Part shown: positions 1 to 7,934 of the stretch, in pieces
How the letters are laid out: each line of letters starts with the position of its first letter
How positions within the stretch are numbered: the first letter of the stretch is position 1
NCBI GenBank assembly: GCA_035048485.1
Contig: CM068583.1
Coordinates: forward strand, 67,258,306-67,322,305
Direction: 5' to 3'
From: Pteria penguin
Lineage: Eukaryota > Mollusca > Bivalvia > Pterioida > Pteriidae
Length of the DNA stretch: 64,000 nucleotides
Made by a program: the position numbers and the translations under genes
Notes under the pieces: generated by a model
What the model was told of the DNA's origin: nothing
The model's database searches: none
The model's input: the letters and a program-made list of their open reading frames with translations, nothing else

Positions 1-547
1 TTATGTTTTCGGTTTCATCGCTTATAACCGGCAAGTCCATCTCAGGCATCTGGGCGACTAGTGAAGGGTCAGCGTCTATTAAATCTTCTACCAGATTTTG
101 CAGTCTATCGCTACCCGTAGCTTGCACTAATTGATCTAATACATCCGTATTTATCGACGGCAAGTCCTCTGTATCGACGCACATGCGATTAAATTCATCC
201 TCGTCACTACTTATTTCCTCGTACATGCTAGTACACGGCTGTCCAGTCGGCGAGTTCACAGGTGTTATGTCCTCGTAGTCCGTACTCACATACACGGGCT
301 TCTTTGCTCGGTTTATCTCCTCTTCTGACATCTTTACTCTTTTGCAAAGTTTTAGTTCCATTGAAATCACTTCACGTTTGACATTATGACGAAGCTGTAA
401 ATGTTTCTTTAAGTCCGATGGTCTTAAGAAAGGTCTTTGACAATACGAACATAGCACAACTAATCGTTCATTATCGTGTTTCTCAAGTATATGTCTTCTT
501 AAGTTATCAATTCTGTTTATACTTTTCCCGCAAAATTCACATATCAT
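1..547 (-). CDS. Accessory ORF downstream of pol: two C2H2 zinc fingers plus acidic tail (partial)
   Basis: An ATG at 545-547 opens a frame that stays open to the window edge (at least 182 codons). Residues 3-24 form one C2H2 finger (C-X2-C-X12-H-X4-H, starting CEFCGK). Residues 33-54 form a second with the same spacing (CSYCQR...HLQLRH). A basic stretch follows (about 55-84), then a long region rich in Asp and Glu with repeated DxED/EE patterns. Such an arrangement suggests a nucleic-acid-binding protein with an acidic interaction or activation region; that role is inferred. The ORF begins 25 bases after the pol stop and lies where env-bearing elements keep env, but no signal peptide or membrane segment is visible in the part seen. 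The frame is also open upstream as far as 601, so it overlaps the end of pol in the +1 frame. It is missed by a 75-aa-type ORF scan because it is cut by the window edge. Confidence 0.8.
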   Translation of the reverse strand, partial: MICEFCGKSINRIDNLRRHILEKHDNERLVVLCSYCQRPFLRPSDLKKHLQLRHNVKREVISMELKLCKRVKMSEEEINRAKKPVYVSTDYEDITPVNSPTGQPCTSMYEEISSDEDEFNRMCVDTEDLPSINTDVLDQLVQATGSDRLQNLVEDLIDADPSLVAQMPEMDLPVISDETENI

Positions 548-572
548 ATTCCGATGGTTCAAATTTGAATGG

Positions 573-3500
573 TCAGTCTCTGAATCTTGTTGGCTTTTTA
601 ATTACACGGCCACGCCTTGTCCGTGGTACCTCGATCGGTGATTGACGGTTGTCAATCAGAGTATCCTTCGGTGCGGCACCCCTTGGAAGTCGTCTCGGAC
701 TGCGCGCTGCACCCCTTTGATGTCCCACTGGAATGTGGTCAGTATCTGGTGTCTTCGGCTGCATGGTAGACTTTGACCCTCGGTACAATTTCAAATTATC
801 AGAATGCACTATCACCGGTTTTGAATTTTTCGAGACTCGTATTTGGTATAACACATCACTAAGTCTTTTTACAACAATCCAAGGTCCAGTCCATTTTCTT
901 GCCAACTTTGATTTAGTTCCGATCATAACTTTGGGTTGGCTTCGGCGCACTAAATCTCCGACATCGTAGTTAGTACTGTGTACGTTCCTATCGTAATAAC
1001 GTTTTTGGCGAAGAGAAAGTTCAGCAGTTACGCCCCCGACAATATCGTACATTTCTTTTAATGATTTCTCTAATTCACGCACGTAGTTGGCTTGATTTTT
1101 CGGGATTGTTGTTTCGCCAGATTTCACTTTTTCGGTTGCCAGATCAACGGGTAGTAGAATTTCTTCACCAAATACCATTCTGTATGGCGTAATTCCTGTT
1201 GTTTCATGTACAGTACTGTTGTAGGCAAATACAACGCTATCCACGAATTTGTCCCAGTCTGTTTGATTTATGGAAATATATTTTGCTAGAATGTCTTTAA
1301 TTGTTCTGTTCATTCTTTCAACCAAACCATCCGATTGAGGGTGATAAGCAGTAGTACGCGTCTTATTAATTTGCAGTAACTTGCACATTTCCTGGAATAT
1401 TTGGCTTTCAAACTGGCTACCTTGATCGGAATGTATCTCTTGCGGACAACCATAGCGTTTTATCCATCCTCTGAACATTGTCTCAGCCACGGTTTCTGCT
1501 TCAATGTTTCTAAGCGGGAATATCTCGATAAATTTGGTGAAATAATCCGCTATCACTAATATATACACGAATCCATCACTTGTTTTGGGGAAAGGTCCCG
1601 CAATATCGACAGCAATTCGTTCAAATTTTACACCACTAAGATGCGTTTTCATGTAAGCTCTTTTCTTCCTAGATGGATTTTTCCGTTCTTCACATATATC
1701 ACACGATGACACATAATCATGCACATATCTCCGTAAATGAGGCCAATAATACTGACCTCTGGTAATTTTGTCCAATGTTCGTCTTACACCCATATGCCCT
1801 GCTGTATGTGCATCGTGCATTTGCCACATCACTGCGTCTCTTAAATTCATTGGCACACAAATCCTAAATCCTTCGCGGTCATTTTCTATCCATTTCATAC
1901 ACAATACACCTTTATTCACTGTAAGTAATTCCCATCGAGAGTAAAGGAATTTGCTTTCAAATCCAAATCCTGATATTGCTTCGAATGGCGGTTTTACACA
2001 GTCTGTATCTTCTTTCCAATACAAAAATGGTGATATTTCCCGGTCTGCTAACTGACTTTTTCGGATACTCTCTAGAGTCAACAGCTCATCGGGTTGCATT
2101 CGCTCTTTAGCGCGCGGAGGTCGATTTGCGGCTCTCTTTGATGTTTTCACAGGTTGGATAGTGTCGTTTAACGAATACACATCGGTCACGTGACTCTGTA
2201 AACACATATCGGTAAACAAGGCATCAATCGCAATTACACTGTTATGTTCTGTCTCGTTTTTGTTAAATTCCTTCCGCAAATCGTTAATATGCTGATATTT
2301 ATTTTCACTTTCTTCAATTTCTATTGTTGGATCACGCTTGCACTGTTTGCATTTATCTCCTGATGAAGGCATTCGCGATAGCGCGTCAGCATTTTGATGA
2401 CGTTTCCCTTGTCTGTGTTCTATCTGGAATACGAATGGTCCAAGCTGTTGTAACCATCTAGCTATTTGTCCATCTGGTTCTTTGAATTTATGTAACCATA
2501 CAAGAGATCCATGATCCGTCCTCAATATAAACTCGCGTCCAAGAAGGTAATGTTTGAAATGCTTCACAAAGTACACAACAGCTAGCATTTCTTTACGTGT
2601 CACACAATAGTTCTTCTCTGGGCTAGTCAAAGTACGACTGGCATACGCAATTACTGTTTCTTTTTCATCCTGTATTTGTGATAGTACAGCACCAATAGCG
2701 TCATTGCTAGCATCCGTATCTAGAATAAACGTTCCTCCTTTTACATCCGGGTATCCAAGTATCGGAGCTGTGATAAGCTTGGATTTCAATAAATAAAATG
2801 CTTCATCACAATCGGTAGTCCAATTCCATTGACTGTTTTTGCTGGTAAGTTCGTGTAAACATTTCGCTATTTTCGCGAAGTCCTTTATGAAACGTCGGTA
2901 ATACGACACAAGTCCAAGAAAACTACGTAATTCCGTTACATCACGTGGCGTCTGCCATTCTTGTACTACTTTCGTTTTGCCTGGGTCTGTAGTAATTCCG
3001 TTTTCTGAAATGACATGTCCAAGAAAAGTCACTTCCTTTTTGAAGAAATTACACTTTTTCGCTTTTAATTTCAAATTCGCCCCCTCAAGTCGATCAAACA
3101 CAAGACTTAAGTTCTTCAAGTGTTCCTCAAAATCACGGCTATACACAATAAAATCGTCCAAGTAGAGAACTGTCACATGCCACTGTAATCCACACAACGC
3201 CTGTTCTATCACTCTTTGAAATGTTGCAGGTGCATTACATAATCCGAATGGCATCACACGATATTGGTATAATCCGCCTCGAGGTGTTCCGAATGCGGTC
3301 TTCTCTTTGTCACTTTCTCGCATTGGAATCTGGTGATATGCCATATTTAGATCTAAGGATGTAAACCATTTGGATCCAGCTAAAGTGTCCAAATTTTCTG
3401 CGATTCTACTAATCGGATACGCATCCTTTATAGTTTTGGCATTCAATTTCCGGTAGTCTACACATAATCTCCAAGACTTGTCTTTCTTCTGCACTAAAAC

Positions 3501-4682
3501 AATTGGAGATGACCATGGGCTATTTGATTCCTCAATGAGCCCCTGTTCCTTTAGTCGCTCAATCTCTCCGTCTAATATCTCTCGCTTAAAGATAGGAACC
3601 CTCCTCACTGGCTCCTTAAACGGTGTTTCATCACTGAGATTGATTCGATGTTCTCCTATATTTGCGCGCTCGGCGGGCATTTTGGGATCTGCAAACACAT
3701 TTTTCCGACACAATAAAAATTTCTCAAATTCTGCTGCTTGTTCCGTTGACAGGTTTTTGCATCCATCGCGATACATCTCGCATAAAAATTCCGGAATCTC
3801 CTCGGAACCGCTTCCGTTTTGCACATTACACACATCATGTCCGTGCAAAGGTTCACTTACGTAAGTCACTGGTACCAATAACGCAATCTCCGTGTTCTTC
3901 TTAACACTAATTTCCCGGTCGCTTGGATTAAACACACGCACATAAATAACGCTGCTCCTCGCGTTCACCAACACATGTGCAACTAAAAGTCCATATGAAT
4001 GAATAAATCGCTTCATTGGCACTAATATCCCTTCTCCGATATCAGTATCCGAAATCACTCTTGATTTCAACACAAATTCGTGTCTCGGTGGAATAGCGCT
4101 AGTTTCCACAGACAATACGCGACCGCTAAATTCTTGATCATTTCTCATGCGCGCACAATTCAACACAGCACTATCACTGCTATAATCCCATTGGCATTCA
4201 TATTTCTTCATGAAATCCTGTCCAAGCAAGTTGCACTTGATCCCTCCTACGAACACGCGTAAATACACATCAAAATTTCCGAAAGTTAAAATCATTTTCG
4301 CAGTCCCTAAGACTTTCAACTCACTTCCGTCAGCTGTTTGAAATTTCTTACGCACGCGCTCAAGTACAGGTCTATCCGATGGAAGGATACTATAATATAA
4401 ATCCTCCGTGATAAACGTATTTACCGCACCGCTATCTATTTTCCACTCCAACGGCGTCCCTTCTACTAATCCGTCAACTTTGAATCCAGGTTTCCCTTTC
4501 ACTTTAATTCGACTTCTGGTTTCGCTATTAGGTTCTTCCGTTGTAGAGCTTGAATATAAATGCGTTACAATATCTGTTTGCATTTCTGCATCCAAAACAC
4601 GACATTGTAAGTCTTCTGTACTAGGCCTATTACGTGCTGTGACCGACGCATGGCCTACTGCCTCGGTCCATTCTGGTTTAAC
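573..4682 (-). CDS. pol: Pol polyprotein (protease, reverse transcriptase, RNase H, integrase)
   Basis: The pol frame is open from about 4703 to the TGA at 573-575. I start it at the slippery site because no ATG precedes the protease near the frame start. Numbering from the TTG at 4595, the protease has DSGA at 54-57 and LLGQDF near 123-128. RT spans about 330-590 with MPFGLCNAPATFQ at 448-460 and the catalytic YLDD at 478-481. RNase H has LDTDAS at 625-630, RTDHGS near 692-697 and DALSR near 737-741. The integrase zinc domain has its histidines around 927-934 and Cys at 965 and 968. The integrase core has D997, D1057 and E1093, an exact D-D35-E spacing. A GPY/F-type module (KWTGPW) lies near 1234-1239 and the tail is basic. 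All catalytic residues are present and there are no internal stops. Pol copies the element RNA to DNA and integrates it in the nucleus. Confidence 0.96.
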   Translation of the reverse strand, partial: VKPEWTEAVGHASVTARNRPSTEDLQCRVLDAEMQTDIVTHLYSSSTTEEPNSETRSRIKVKGKPGFKVDGLVEGTPLEWKIDSGAVNTFITEDLYYSILPSDRPVLERVRKKFQTADGSELKVLGTAKMILTFGNFDVYLRVFVGGIKCNLLGQDFMKKYECQWDYSSDSAVLNCARMRNDQEFSGRVLSVETSAIPPRHEFVLKSRVISDTDIGEGILVPMKRFIHSYGLLVAHVLVNARSSVIYVRVFNPSDREISVKKNTEIALLVPVTYVSEPLHGHDVCNVQNGSGSEEIPEFLCEMYRDGCKNLSTEQAAEFEKFLLCRKNVFADPKMPAERANIGEHRINLSDETPFKEPVRRVPIFKREILDGEIERLKEQGLIEESNSPWSSPIVLVQKKDKSWRLCVDYRKLNAKTIKDAYPISRIAENLDTLAGSKWFTSLDLNMAYHQIPMRESDKEKTAFGTPRGGLYQYRVMPFGLCNAPATFQRVIEQALCGLQWHVTVLYLDDFIVYSRDFEEHLKNLSLVFDRLEGANLKLKAKKCNFFKKEVTFLGHVISENGITTDPGKTKVVQEWQTPRDVTELRSFLGLVSYYRRFIKDFAKIAKCLHELTSKNSQWNWTTDCDEAFYLLKSKLITAPILGYPDVKGGTFILDTDASNDAIGAVLSQIQDEKETVIAYASRTLTSPEKNYCVTRKEMLAVVYFVKHFKHYLLGREFILRTDHGSLVWLHKFKEPDGQIARWLQQLGPFVFQIEHRQGKRHQNADALSRMPSSGDKCKQCKRDPTIEIEESENKYQHINDLRKEFNKNETEHNSVIAIDALFTDMCLQSHVTDVYSLNDTIQPVKTSKRAANRPPRAKERMQPDELLTLESIRKSQLADREISPFLYWKEDTDCVKPPFEAISGFGFESKFLYSRWELLTVNKGVLCMKWIENDREGFRICVPMNLRDAVMWQMHDAHTAGHMGVRRTLDKITRGQYYWPHLRRYVHDYVSSCDICEERKNPSRKKRAYMKTHLSGVKFERIAVDIAGPFPKTSDGFVYILVIADYFTKFIEIFPLRNIEAETVAETMFRGWIKRYGCPQEIHSDQGSQFESQIFQEMCKLLQINKTRTTAYHPQSDGLVERMNRTIKDILAKYISINQTDWDKFVDSVVFAYNSTVHETTGITPYRMVFGEEILLPVDLATEKVKSGETTIPKNQANYVRELEKSLKEMYDIVGGVTAELSLRQKRYYDRNVHSTNYDVGDLVRRSQPKVMIGTKSKLARKWTGPWIVVKRLSDVLYQIRVSKNSKPVIVHSDNLKLYRGSKSTMQPKTPDTDHIPVGHQRGAARSPRRLPRGAAPKDTLIDNRQSPIEVPRTRRGRVIKKPTRFRD
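4622..4682 (-). promoter_or_regulatory. Predicted -1 ribosomal frameshift signal (GTTAAAC plus H-type pseudoknot)
   Basis: In the gag frame the codons read ACG TTA AAC, giving the heptamer GTTAAAC at 4676-4682. Slipping back one base gives GTT AAA, which is exactly the pol frame. After a 7-base spacer (4669-4675), GACCGA (4663-4668) can pair with TCGGTC (4641-4646). TAGGCC in the loop (4652-4657) can pair with GGCCTA downstream (4622-4627), giving an H-type pseudoknot. The gag TAG stop lies inside that loop. The heptamer, spacer and complementarities are seen directly. That they drive frameshifting is inferred from the standard -1 mechanism (X XXY YYZ); GTTAAAC is a slippery site known from equine arteritis virus. 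Confidence 0.72.
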
Positions 4683-5341
4683 GTATGATTTCCAGTTTTC
4701 CTCCTACCGTTACTATCATTTCCTCTTCCAGCCACAAAACTTCCGGTTTCAGTATTCTGTCGTATATCGGTTTTTGGGCAGTCTCGTATTAAATGACGAG
4801 TTGAATTACACTTGTAACACTTTTTCACGTCATTTCCGGCATTTCCTTGTAGTGGTCTCCTATTTCGGTATCGGTTACTTTGCTGTTGATCCTGGACTTC
4901 ATAAACTAGTGGTTTATTGTCCTTTTTCTCCTTCTGTGTTTTATTTTCGGTCAAACGAATGCACTCTTCTTGCATAGCTGCAGTTACTGCTTCTTCAAGC
5001 ATTTTGGGTCGTGTTCTCTTCACAGCTAGCCGAAAATCTTCATTTTCACTACAATTGTCCATGAATGTTTTCATGCTCGATTCCTGTACGTACTCACGAT
5101 TATCTGGATACGCTCGTCGATATAAATCCTGAATTGCTTGGCCAAAATCTCGGAAAGACTCGGTCTCTTTCTTACGGCGTAATTTTGCTTCTGCCACATA
5201 ACTTTCTTTCATAGCTTTGTGTCCAAATCTCTCGTCCATAGCCATTTTGAGTCTATCCCAGTTACCATGCTCGGTGTCGGATAACCCATATGCGTATGTC
5301 TCCGCTTGTCCTCTCATAACAGTAAAGAAAACCTTTCGCAT
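4655..5341 (-). CDS. gag: Gag, C-terminal part (capsid remainder and nucleocapsid zinc knuckle)
   Basis: This 228-residue frame continues the retrotransposon capsid domain: MRGQAETYAYGL near its start, the WDRLKMAMDERFG block, then the helical part through DNCSENEDFRLAV. A single CCHC knuckle, CYKCNSTRHLIRDC (C-X2-C-X4-H-X4-C), and a Gly/Arg/Asn-rich tail follow. Gag forms the particle shell and packages the RNA. The first ATG of this frame at 5341 is almost certainly not a real start, because the capsid domain begins in the preceding frame (5314-6060). The two frames overlap at 5314-5341. The stop at 4655-4657 lies just past the slippery site. Confidence 0.85.
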   Translation of the reverse strand: MRKVFFTVMRGQAETYAYGLSDTEHGNWDRLKMAMDERFGHKAMKESYVAEAKLRRKKETESFRDFGQAIQDLYRRAYPDNREYVQESSMKTFMDNCSENEDFRLAVKRTRPKMLEEAVTAAMQEECIRLTENKTQKEKKDNKPLVYEVQDQQQSNRYRNRRPLQGNAGNDVKKCYKCNSTRHLIRDCPKTDIRQNTETGSFVAGRGNDSNGRRKTGNHTLNQNGPRQ

Positions 5342-6060
5342 CCGTTTAGCTCGGCAATATTTTCGAAGTAGCGAATAAATTCACTCCATATATTACTACC
5401 ATCGCCCTTGAATGTTCGCTTGATAGTCAGCTGGGGTACATGTTCGGTACCTTGTAATGTCCTATCGGTTCTTTCGGGAGAAAAGGTAACCCTCCTCCTT
5501 GAAGAGGTAGTCTTCGGTGTGGAGAGATTCTGTGGAGTTGATCGCACTGATGAATGTGCTCGGTTTGACGGTCGTTTTACTCCATTTCTCTTAACTGCTA
5601 ATTTCGCCATTGCGCTCACTATAATGGCACATAATAATGTTAATGTTCCAGTAATGAGAAATTCCTTGGTAACATAAGACATCAAAGTTCCTGGAAAATA
5701 GGTATACAGGACAGATATACACGCAGTTCCTATGATGAACATTACACTCCATGTTAGTAAGAAAACACTCCAGTTCGAATCGTCTAGTTCATCTCGGACG
5801 TTACTCTGTGGCTCCGTAGTCGCTGGGGTACTGGTGTCAATTGGTTGTGAAATATAAGTATCTTCCCTCACCAATGGAATAGTTTCGTCCTCATCTGCAT
5901 TATCAAACGCATTTATCAGGTTTCGTCTAGCCGACATGGGTTGTAATTCCCTTCTCGGAAATATACCTGGTCCTTTGGGCGTATCCAAGATTCCTTCATC
6001 CGGAAAATCCTGGGTTAGCTCCATGTCCCGTGGTGAATTTGTTGTTCGGTCTCGGAACAT
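5314..6060 (-). CDS. gag: Gag, N-terminal part with two predicted transmembrane segments
   Basis: The first ATG is at 6058-6060, with A at -3; an apparent longer frame begins at GTG (6112-6114) and is less likely. Numbering from that ATG, residues 1-95 are polar and probably disordered. Residues about 97-121 and 134-153 are strongly hydrophobic (for example FLLTWSVMFIIGT and LITGTLTLLCAIIVSAMA) and are predicted membrane spans. Residues about 154-205 are Arg/Ser/Thr/Pro-rich. The start of the Gag capsid domain follows (FKGDGSNIW...FENIAELNG), and the frame stops within eight residues. The capsid fold resumes in another frame downstream, and roughly eight residues seem to be missing at the junction. 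This suggests a small deletion in this copy. A membrane hairpin ahead of capsid is unusual for Ty3/Gypsy; the membrane role is inferred from hydropathy only. Confidence 0.75.
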   Translation of the reverse strand: MFRDRTTNSPRDMELTQDFPDEGILDTPKGPGIFPRRELQPMSARRNLINAFDNADEDETIPLVREDTYISQPIDTSTPATTEPQSNVRDELDDSNWSVFLLTWSVMFIIGTACISVLYTYFPGTLMSYVTKEFLITGTLTLLCAIIVSAMAKLAVKRNGVKRPSNRAHSSVRSTPQNLSTPKTTSSRRRVTFSPERTDRTLQGTEHVPQLTIKRTFKGDGSNIWSEFIRYFENIAELNGCERFSLLL

Positions 6061-6299
6061 TTTAAAAATCAACGCACAATGTGAAAATATCACAAATAAA
6101 ATGAATGGATCCACTTTGCTTAATTTCGCACTTTTCGGACACTAATTTACAGAATATTCACACAGAAATACGCAACACTGTTGTATCACATTAGAAGTAT
6201 CTCCGTCACATAAGCACAACACTAATTCACTTTTATTTCGCACGCACAAATTATAGCACAAATTTTCACAAAATGATAACGAATCCACTTTCGATGTTT

Positions 6300-6557
6300 C
6301 TAGCACGAATGTCGCGAAATCACAAGTTGATTAACATCTATACGATGTCCACATGAAGGGCACCAGTAATGAAGAACTATTTTCCGTCGTACAACTATGC
6401 CGTTCACTGTTGTATGGCTGCGCGGTTTCTTGAAACATGTATAACACCGGCCACAAATAAGATATTCCTTTGTCACAATCGCACACTGTAAACGCGATCC
6501 ATACACATATTCCTTGAATTTCACTCTACGACGACGCACAGTATATAATATATCCAT
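6300..6557 (-). CDS. Leader ORF with zinc-ribbon pattern (copy 2)
   Basis: This ORF lies between the LTR and gag. The ATG at 6555-6557 opens an 85-residue frame; a longer reading from 6575 starts at TTG. It has CGRC, a 27-residue spacer, then CPSC followed by GHRI, with additional Cys and His near the end. Paired CxxC motifs like these are typical of zinc ribbons. The segment just upstream (6588-6814) carries a related pattern, so the two look like a tandem duplication. I do not recognise the family. A nucleic-acid-binding or RNA-packaging role is only a possibility. Confidence 0.55.
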   Translation of the reverse strand: MDILYTVRRRRVKFKEYVYGSRLQCAIVTKEYLICGRCYTCFKKPRSHTTVNGIVVRRKIVLHYWCPSCGHRIDVNQLVISRHSC

Positions 6558-6587
6558 GTATAATTCCTGAATCAAAGGTCTGAATGT

Positions 6588-6814
6588 CTACGCAAGTTTT
6601 ATCCTGCACCCGCACACAGGACATCGGAAAAATCTGCTCACTATTTTTCCACTTTCCGAACGAATAATACACAAGTTGTCACATTTCAAAAGTTGGTGTA
6701 ACAGTTCGGACACTCTTTGTATAAAGCCATATTTCTCCTTTCCACAAGAACATAATTTCCATCGACGTCAATAGAATAATAGTTCACGAATTCACTTTTA
6801 TCATTTGTTTCCAT
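6588..6814 (-). pseudogene. Leader ORF with zinc-ribbon pattern (copy 1, frame interrupted)
   Basis: An ATG at 6812-6814 opens a 42-codon frame ending in a TGA at 6686-6688, shortly after CPNCYTNF. In the -1 frame the reading continues through CDNLC and SGKIV to CPVCGCRI and stops at 6588-6590. Taken together it has CxxC, about 26 residues, CxxC-G-x-R-I, closely matching the ORF at 6300-6557 (both have CYT after the first CxxC pair and CP-x-CG-x-RI at the second). The frame break falls at a TTTT run and has no canonical slippery heptamer, so I treat it as a mutation. Confidence 0.5.
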
Positions 6815-6849
6815 GACGATATAATTGTTTACACAAATCACAGTAGTTC

Positions 6850-7012
6850 TTCACGAAATGAATAATCCAAAGTATAATAATCACTCGCATATGTGAATAT
6901 CCATTCCGAATAACACGAGTTCACAGTAAATCCCATGTATAATAATCACTTGATTGTATGAATATCCATTCCGAATAACACAAAATCACAGTAAAATCCA
7001 ATGTAAATCACT
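6850..7012. repeat. Two-copy ~75-bp direct repeat in the retrotransposon leader
   Basis: The stretch with GTATAATAATCACT and GAATATCCATTCCGAATAACAC occurs twice in tandem just downstream of the primer-binding site. Copies differ by several substitutions. It lies in the untranslated leader. Confidence 0.7.
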
Positions 7013-7044
7013 GAAATGTCACACGTAAATCCTCGGGACTCGAT

Positions 7045-7062
7045 CCCATAACGCTGCCACCA
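7045..7062 (-). promoter_or_regulatory. Primer-binding site
   Basis: On the minus strand, two bases after the LTR end, the sequence reads TGGTGGCAGCG and continues TTATGGG. Starting with TGG it complements the CCA end of a tRNA. I cannot say with confidence which tRNA primes. Confidence 0.7.
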
Positions 7063-7242
7063 CTTGTAGCGCTCACTTCGAGCGGTCGGCCTGCATTAGT
7101 TAACAGGCCCGTAATACACTCTGTCGGGATCCGCCATTTACTCGTGACACTGTCACCGTGCACACAGGCACATGTAATCCACAATCCTTTCTTTGAATAA
7201 TTAATATAATCCGTAATGACGACTCTGGCTAAAGTTCACTAA

Positions 7243-7248
7243 TTTATT
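7243..7248 (-). terminator. AATAAA polyadenylation signal in the LTR
   Basis: AATAAA on the minus strand, about 105 bases past the TATA box. In the 3' LTR the same hexamer would end the element transcript. Confidence 0.5.
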
Positions 7249-7353
7249 ACACAACACATATAGATCCACACGCATCTCAAATTCAAGATAATAAGTGACA
7301 TGAACATTACTAAGTCAAATAACACACTGCCGCGGACGTTCTGGTCAGCGCCG

Positions 7354-7361
7354 CTTATATA
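7354..7361 (-). promoter_or_regulatory. TATA box in the LTR
   Basis: TATATAAG on the minus strand in a GC-rich setting, upstream of the leader. It is the only good TATA match in the LTR at a sensible distance from the polyadenylation signal. Confidence 0.6.
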
Positions 7362-7561
7362 GCCTTTCACCCCTCCGAGCCGTTCGGAGTGAAACGGAGC
7401 GCCTCCGGGCACTCCGGAGGGAATACACAACCTTCGAGATTTTCGGAGTAAACAGCGTACAGTGTAACAGAATCATATGACTAGCTATAATCTATCTATT
7501 AACAACATCAACATTAAACATGAAATATCTCGACTACATTTATATTTATAGGTACGCTACA

Positions 7562-7934
7562 AATGCCCTGTTATCATTAAATTCGAGTACTGTTGAGTAA
7601 CTGAAAAATCCTCATGTGAATCTCCATGCAAAAAGCAATCAGTGGCATGTCACTGGGCATTCTTCATATAATACATGCCAATTCTAAATTTAACTGTGGT
7701 ACACTGGGTTATCTGTTCATATATAACTAATTGGCAGGGCATGCACTCAAGAGACGTAGGGTAAATTCCGTGCAATCCCATTCTGGCCATATATAACTAA
7801 TTGGCAGGGCATACACTCAAGAGACATAAGGTAATCTGTACAATCCCATTCTGGCAATAAATTTTTTCATCCTGTTTGTTATTGGTGAGATTTCAGAGAA
7901 ACTTAGGATTGACAGGGTATGAATGTGGCAGATT
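7562..7934. other. Flank of the retrotransposon, with a ~69-bp duplicated segment (7715-7860)
   Basis: No coding signal is seen. A block containing CATATATAACTAATTGGCAG and CACTCAAGAGAC is present twice in tandem, ending in CAATCCCATTCTGGC both times. Confidence 0.7.

Larger units (their letters stand above)
1..7561 (-). mobile_element. Ty3/Gypsy LTR retrotransposon, nearly complete, 3' end beyond the left edge
   Basis: In element order (right to left) I see a 5' LTR, a primer-binding site, a ~950-base leader with small zinc-ribbon ORFs, gag, pol in the -1 frame, and a C2H2 zinc-finger ORF running off the left edge. The order protease, RT, RNase H, integrase places it in Ty3/Gypsy (Metaviridae). 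Pol is open throughout, so the insertion is fairly young, but gag carries a frame break. The 3' LTR, polypurine tract and left target duplication are outside the window, so LTR-LTR divergence and target duplication cannot be assessed. The five bases flanking the right end (7562-7566) read AATGC and would be the duplication to look for. Confidence 0.93.
7065..7561 (-). mobile_element. 5' LTR of the retrotransposon
   Basis: On the minus strand the LTR begins TGTAGCGTACC at 7561 and ends GCGCTACA at 7065, so it is bounded by TG..CA inside short inverted repeats (TGTAGCG/CGCTACA). It is 497 bp long. It holds a TATATAAG box (7354-7361), which predicts transcription starting about 30 bases further along (near 7325), and an AATAAA polyadenylation signal (7243-7248). 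The R region would therefore be roughly 7225-7325. Boundaries rest on the inverted ends and the adjacent primer-binding site, as the partner LTR is not in view. Confidence 0.85.

Noticed and set aside
3478..3864. Plus-strand 128-residue frame inside pol
   Set aside because: Shadow of the pol frame; no recognisable domain.
6661..6700. A second programmed frameshift in the first leader ORF
   Set aside because: The codons ACC AAC TTT TGA do not form a canonical X XXY YYZ site; a simple indel is more likely.
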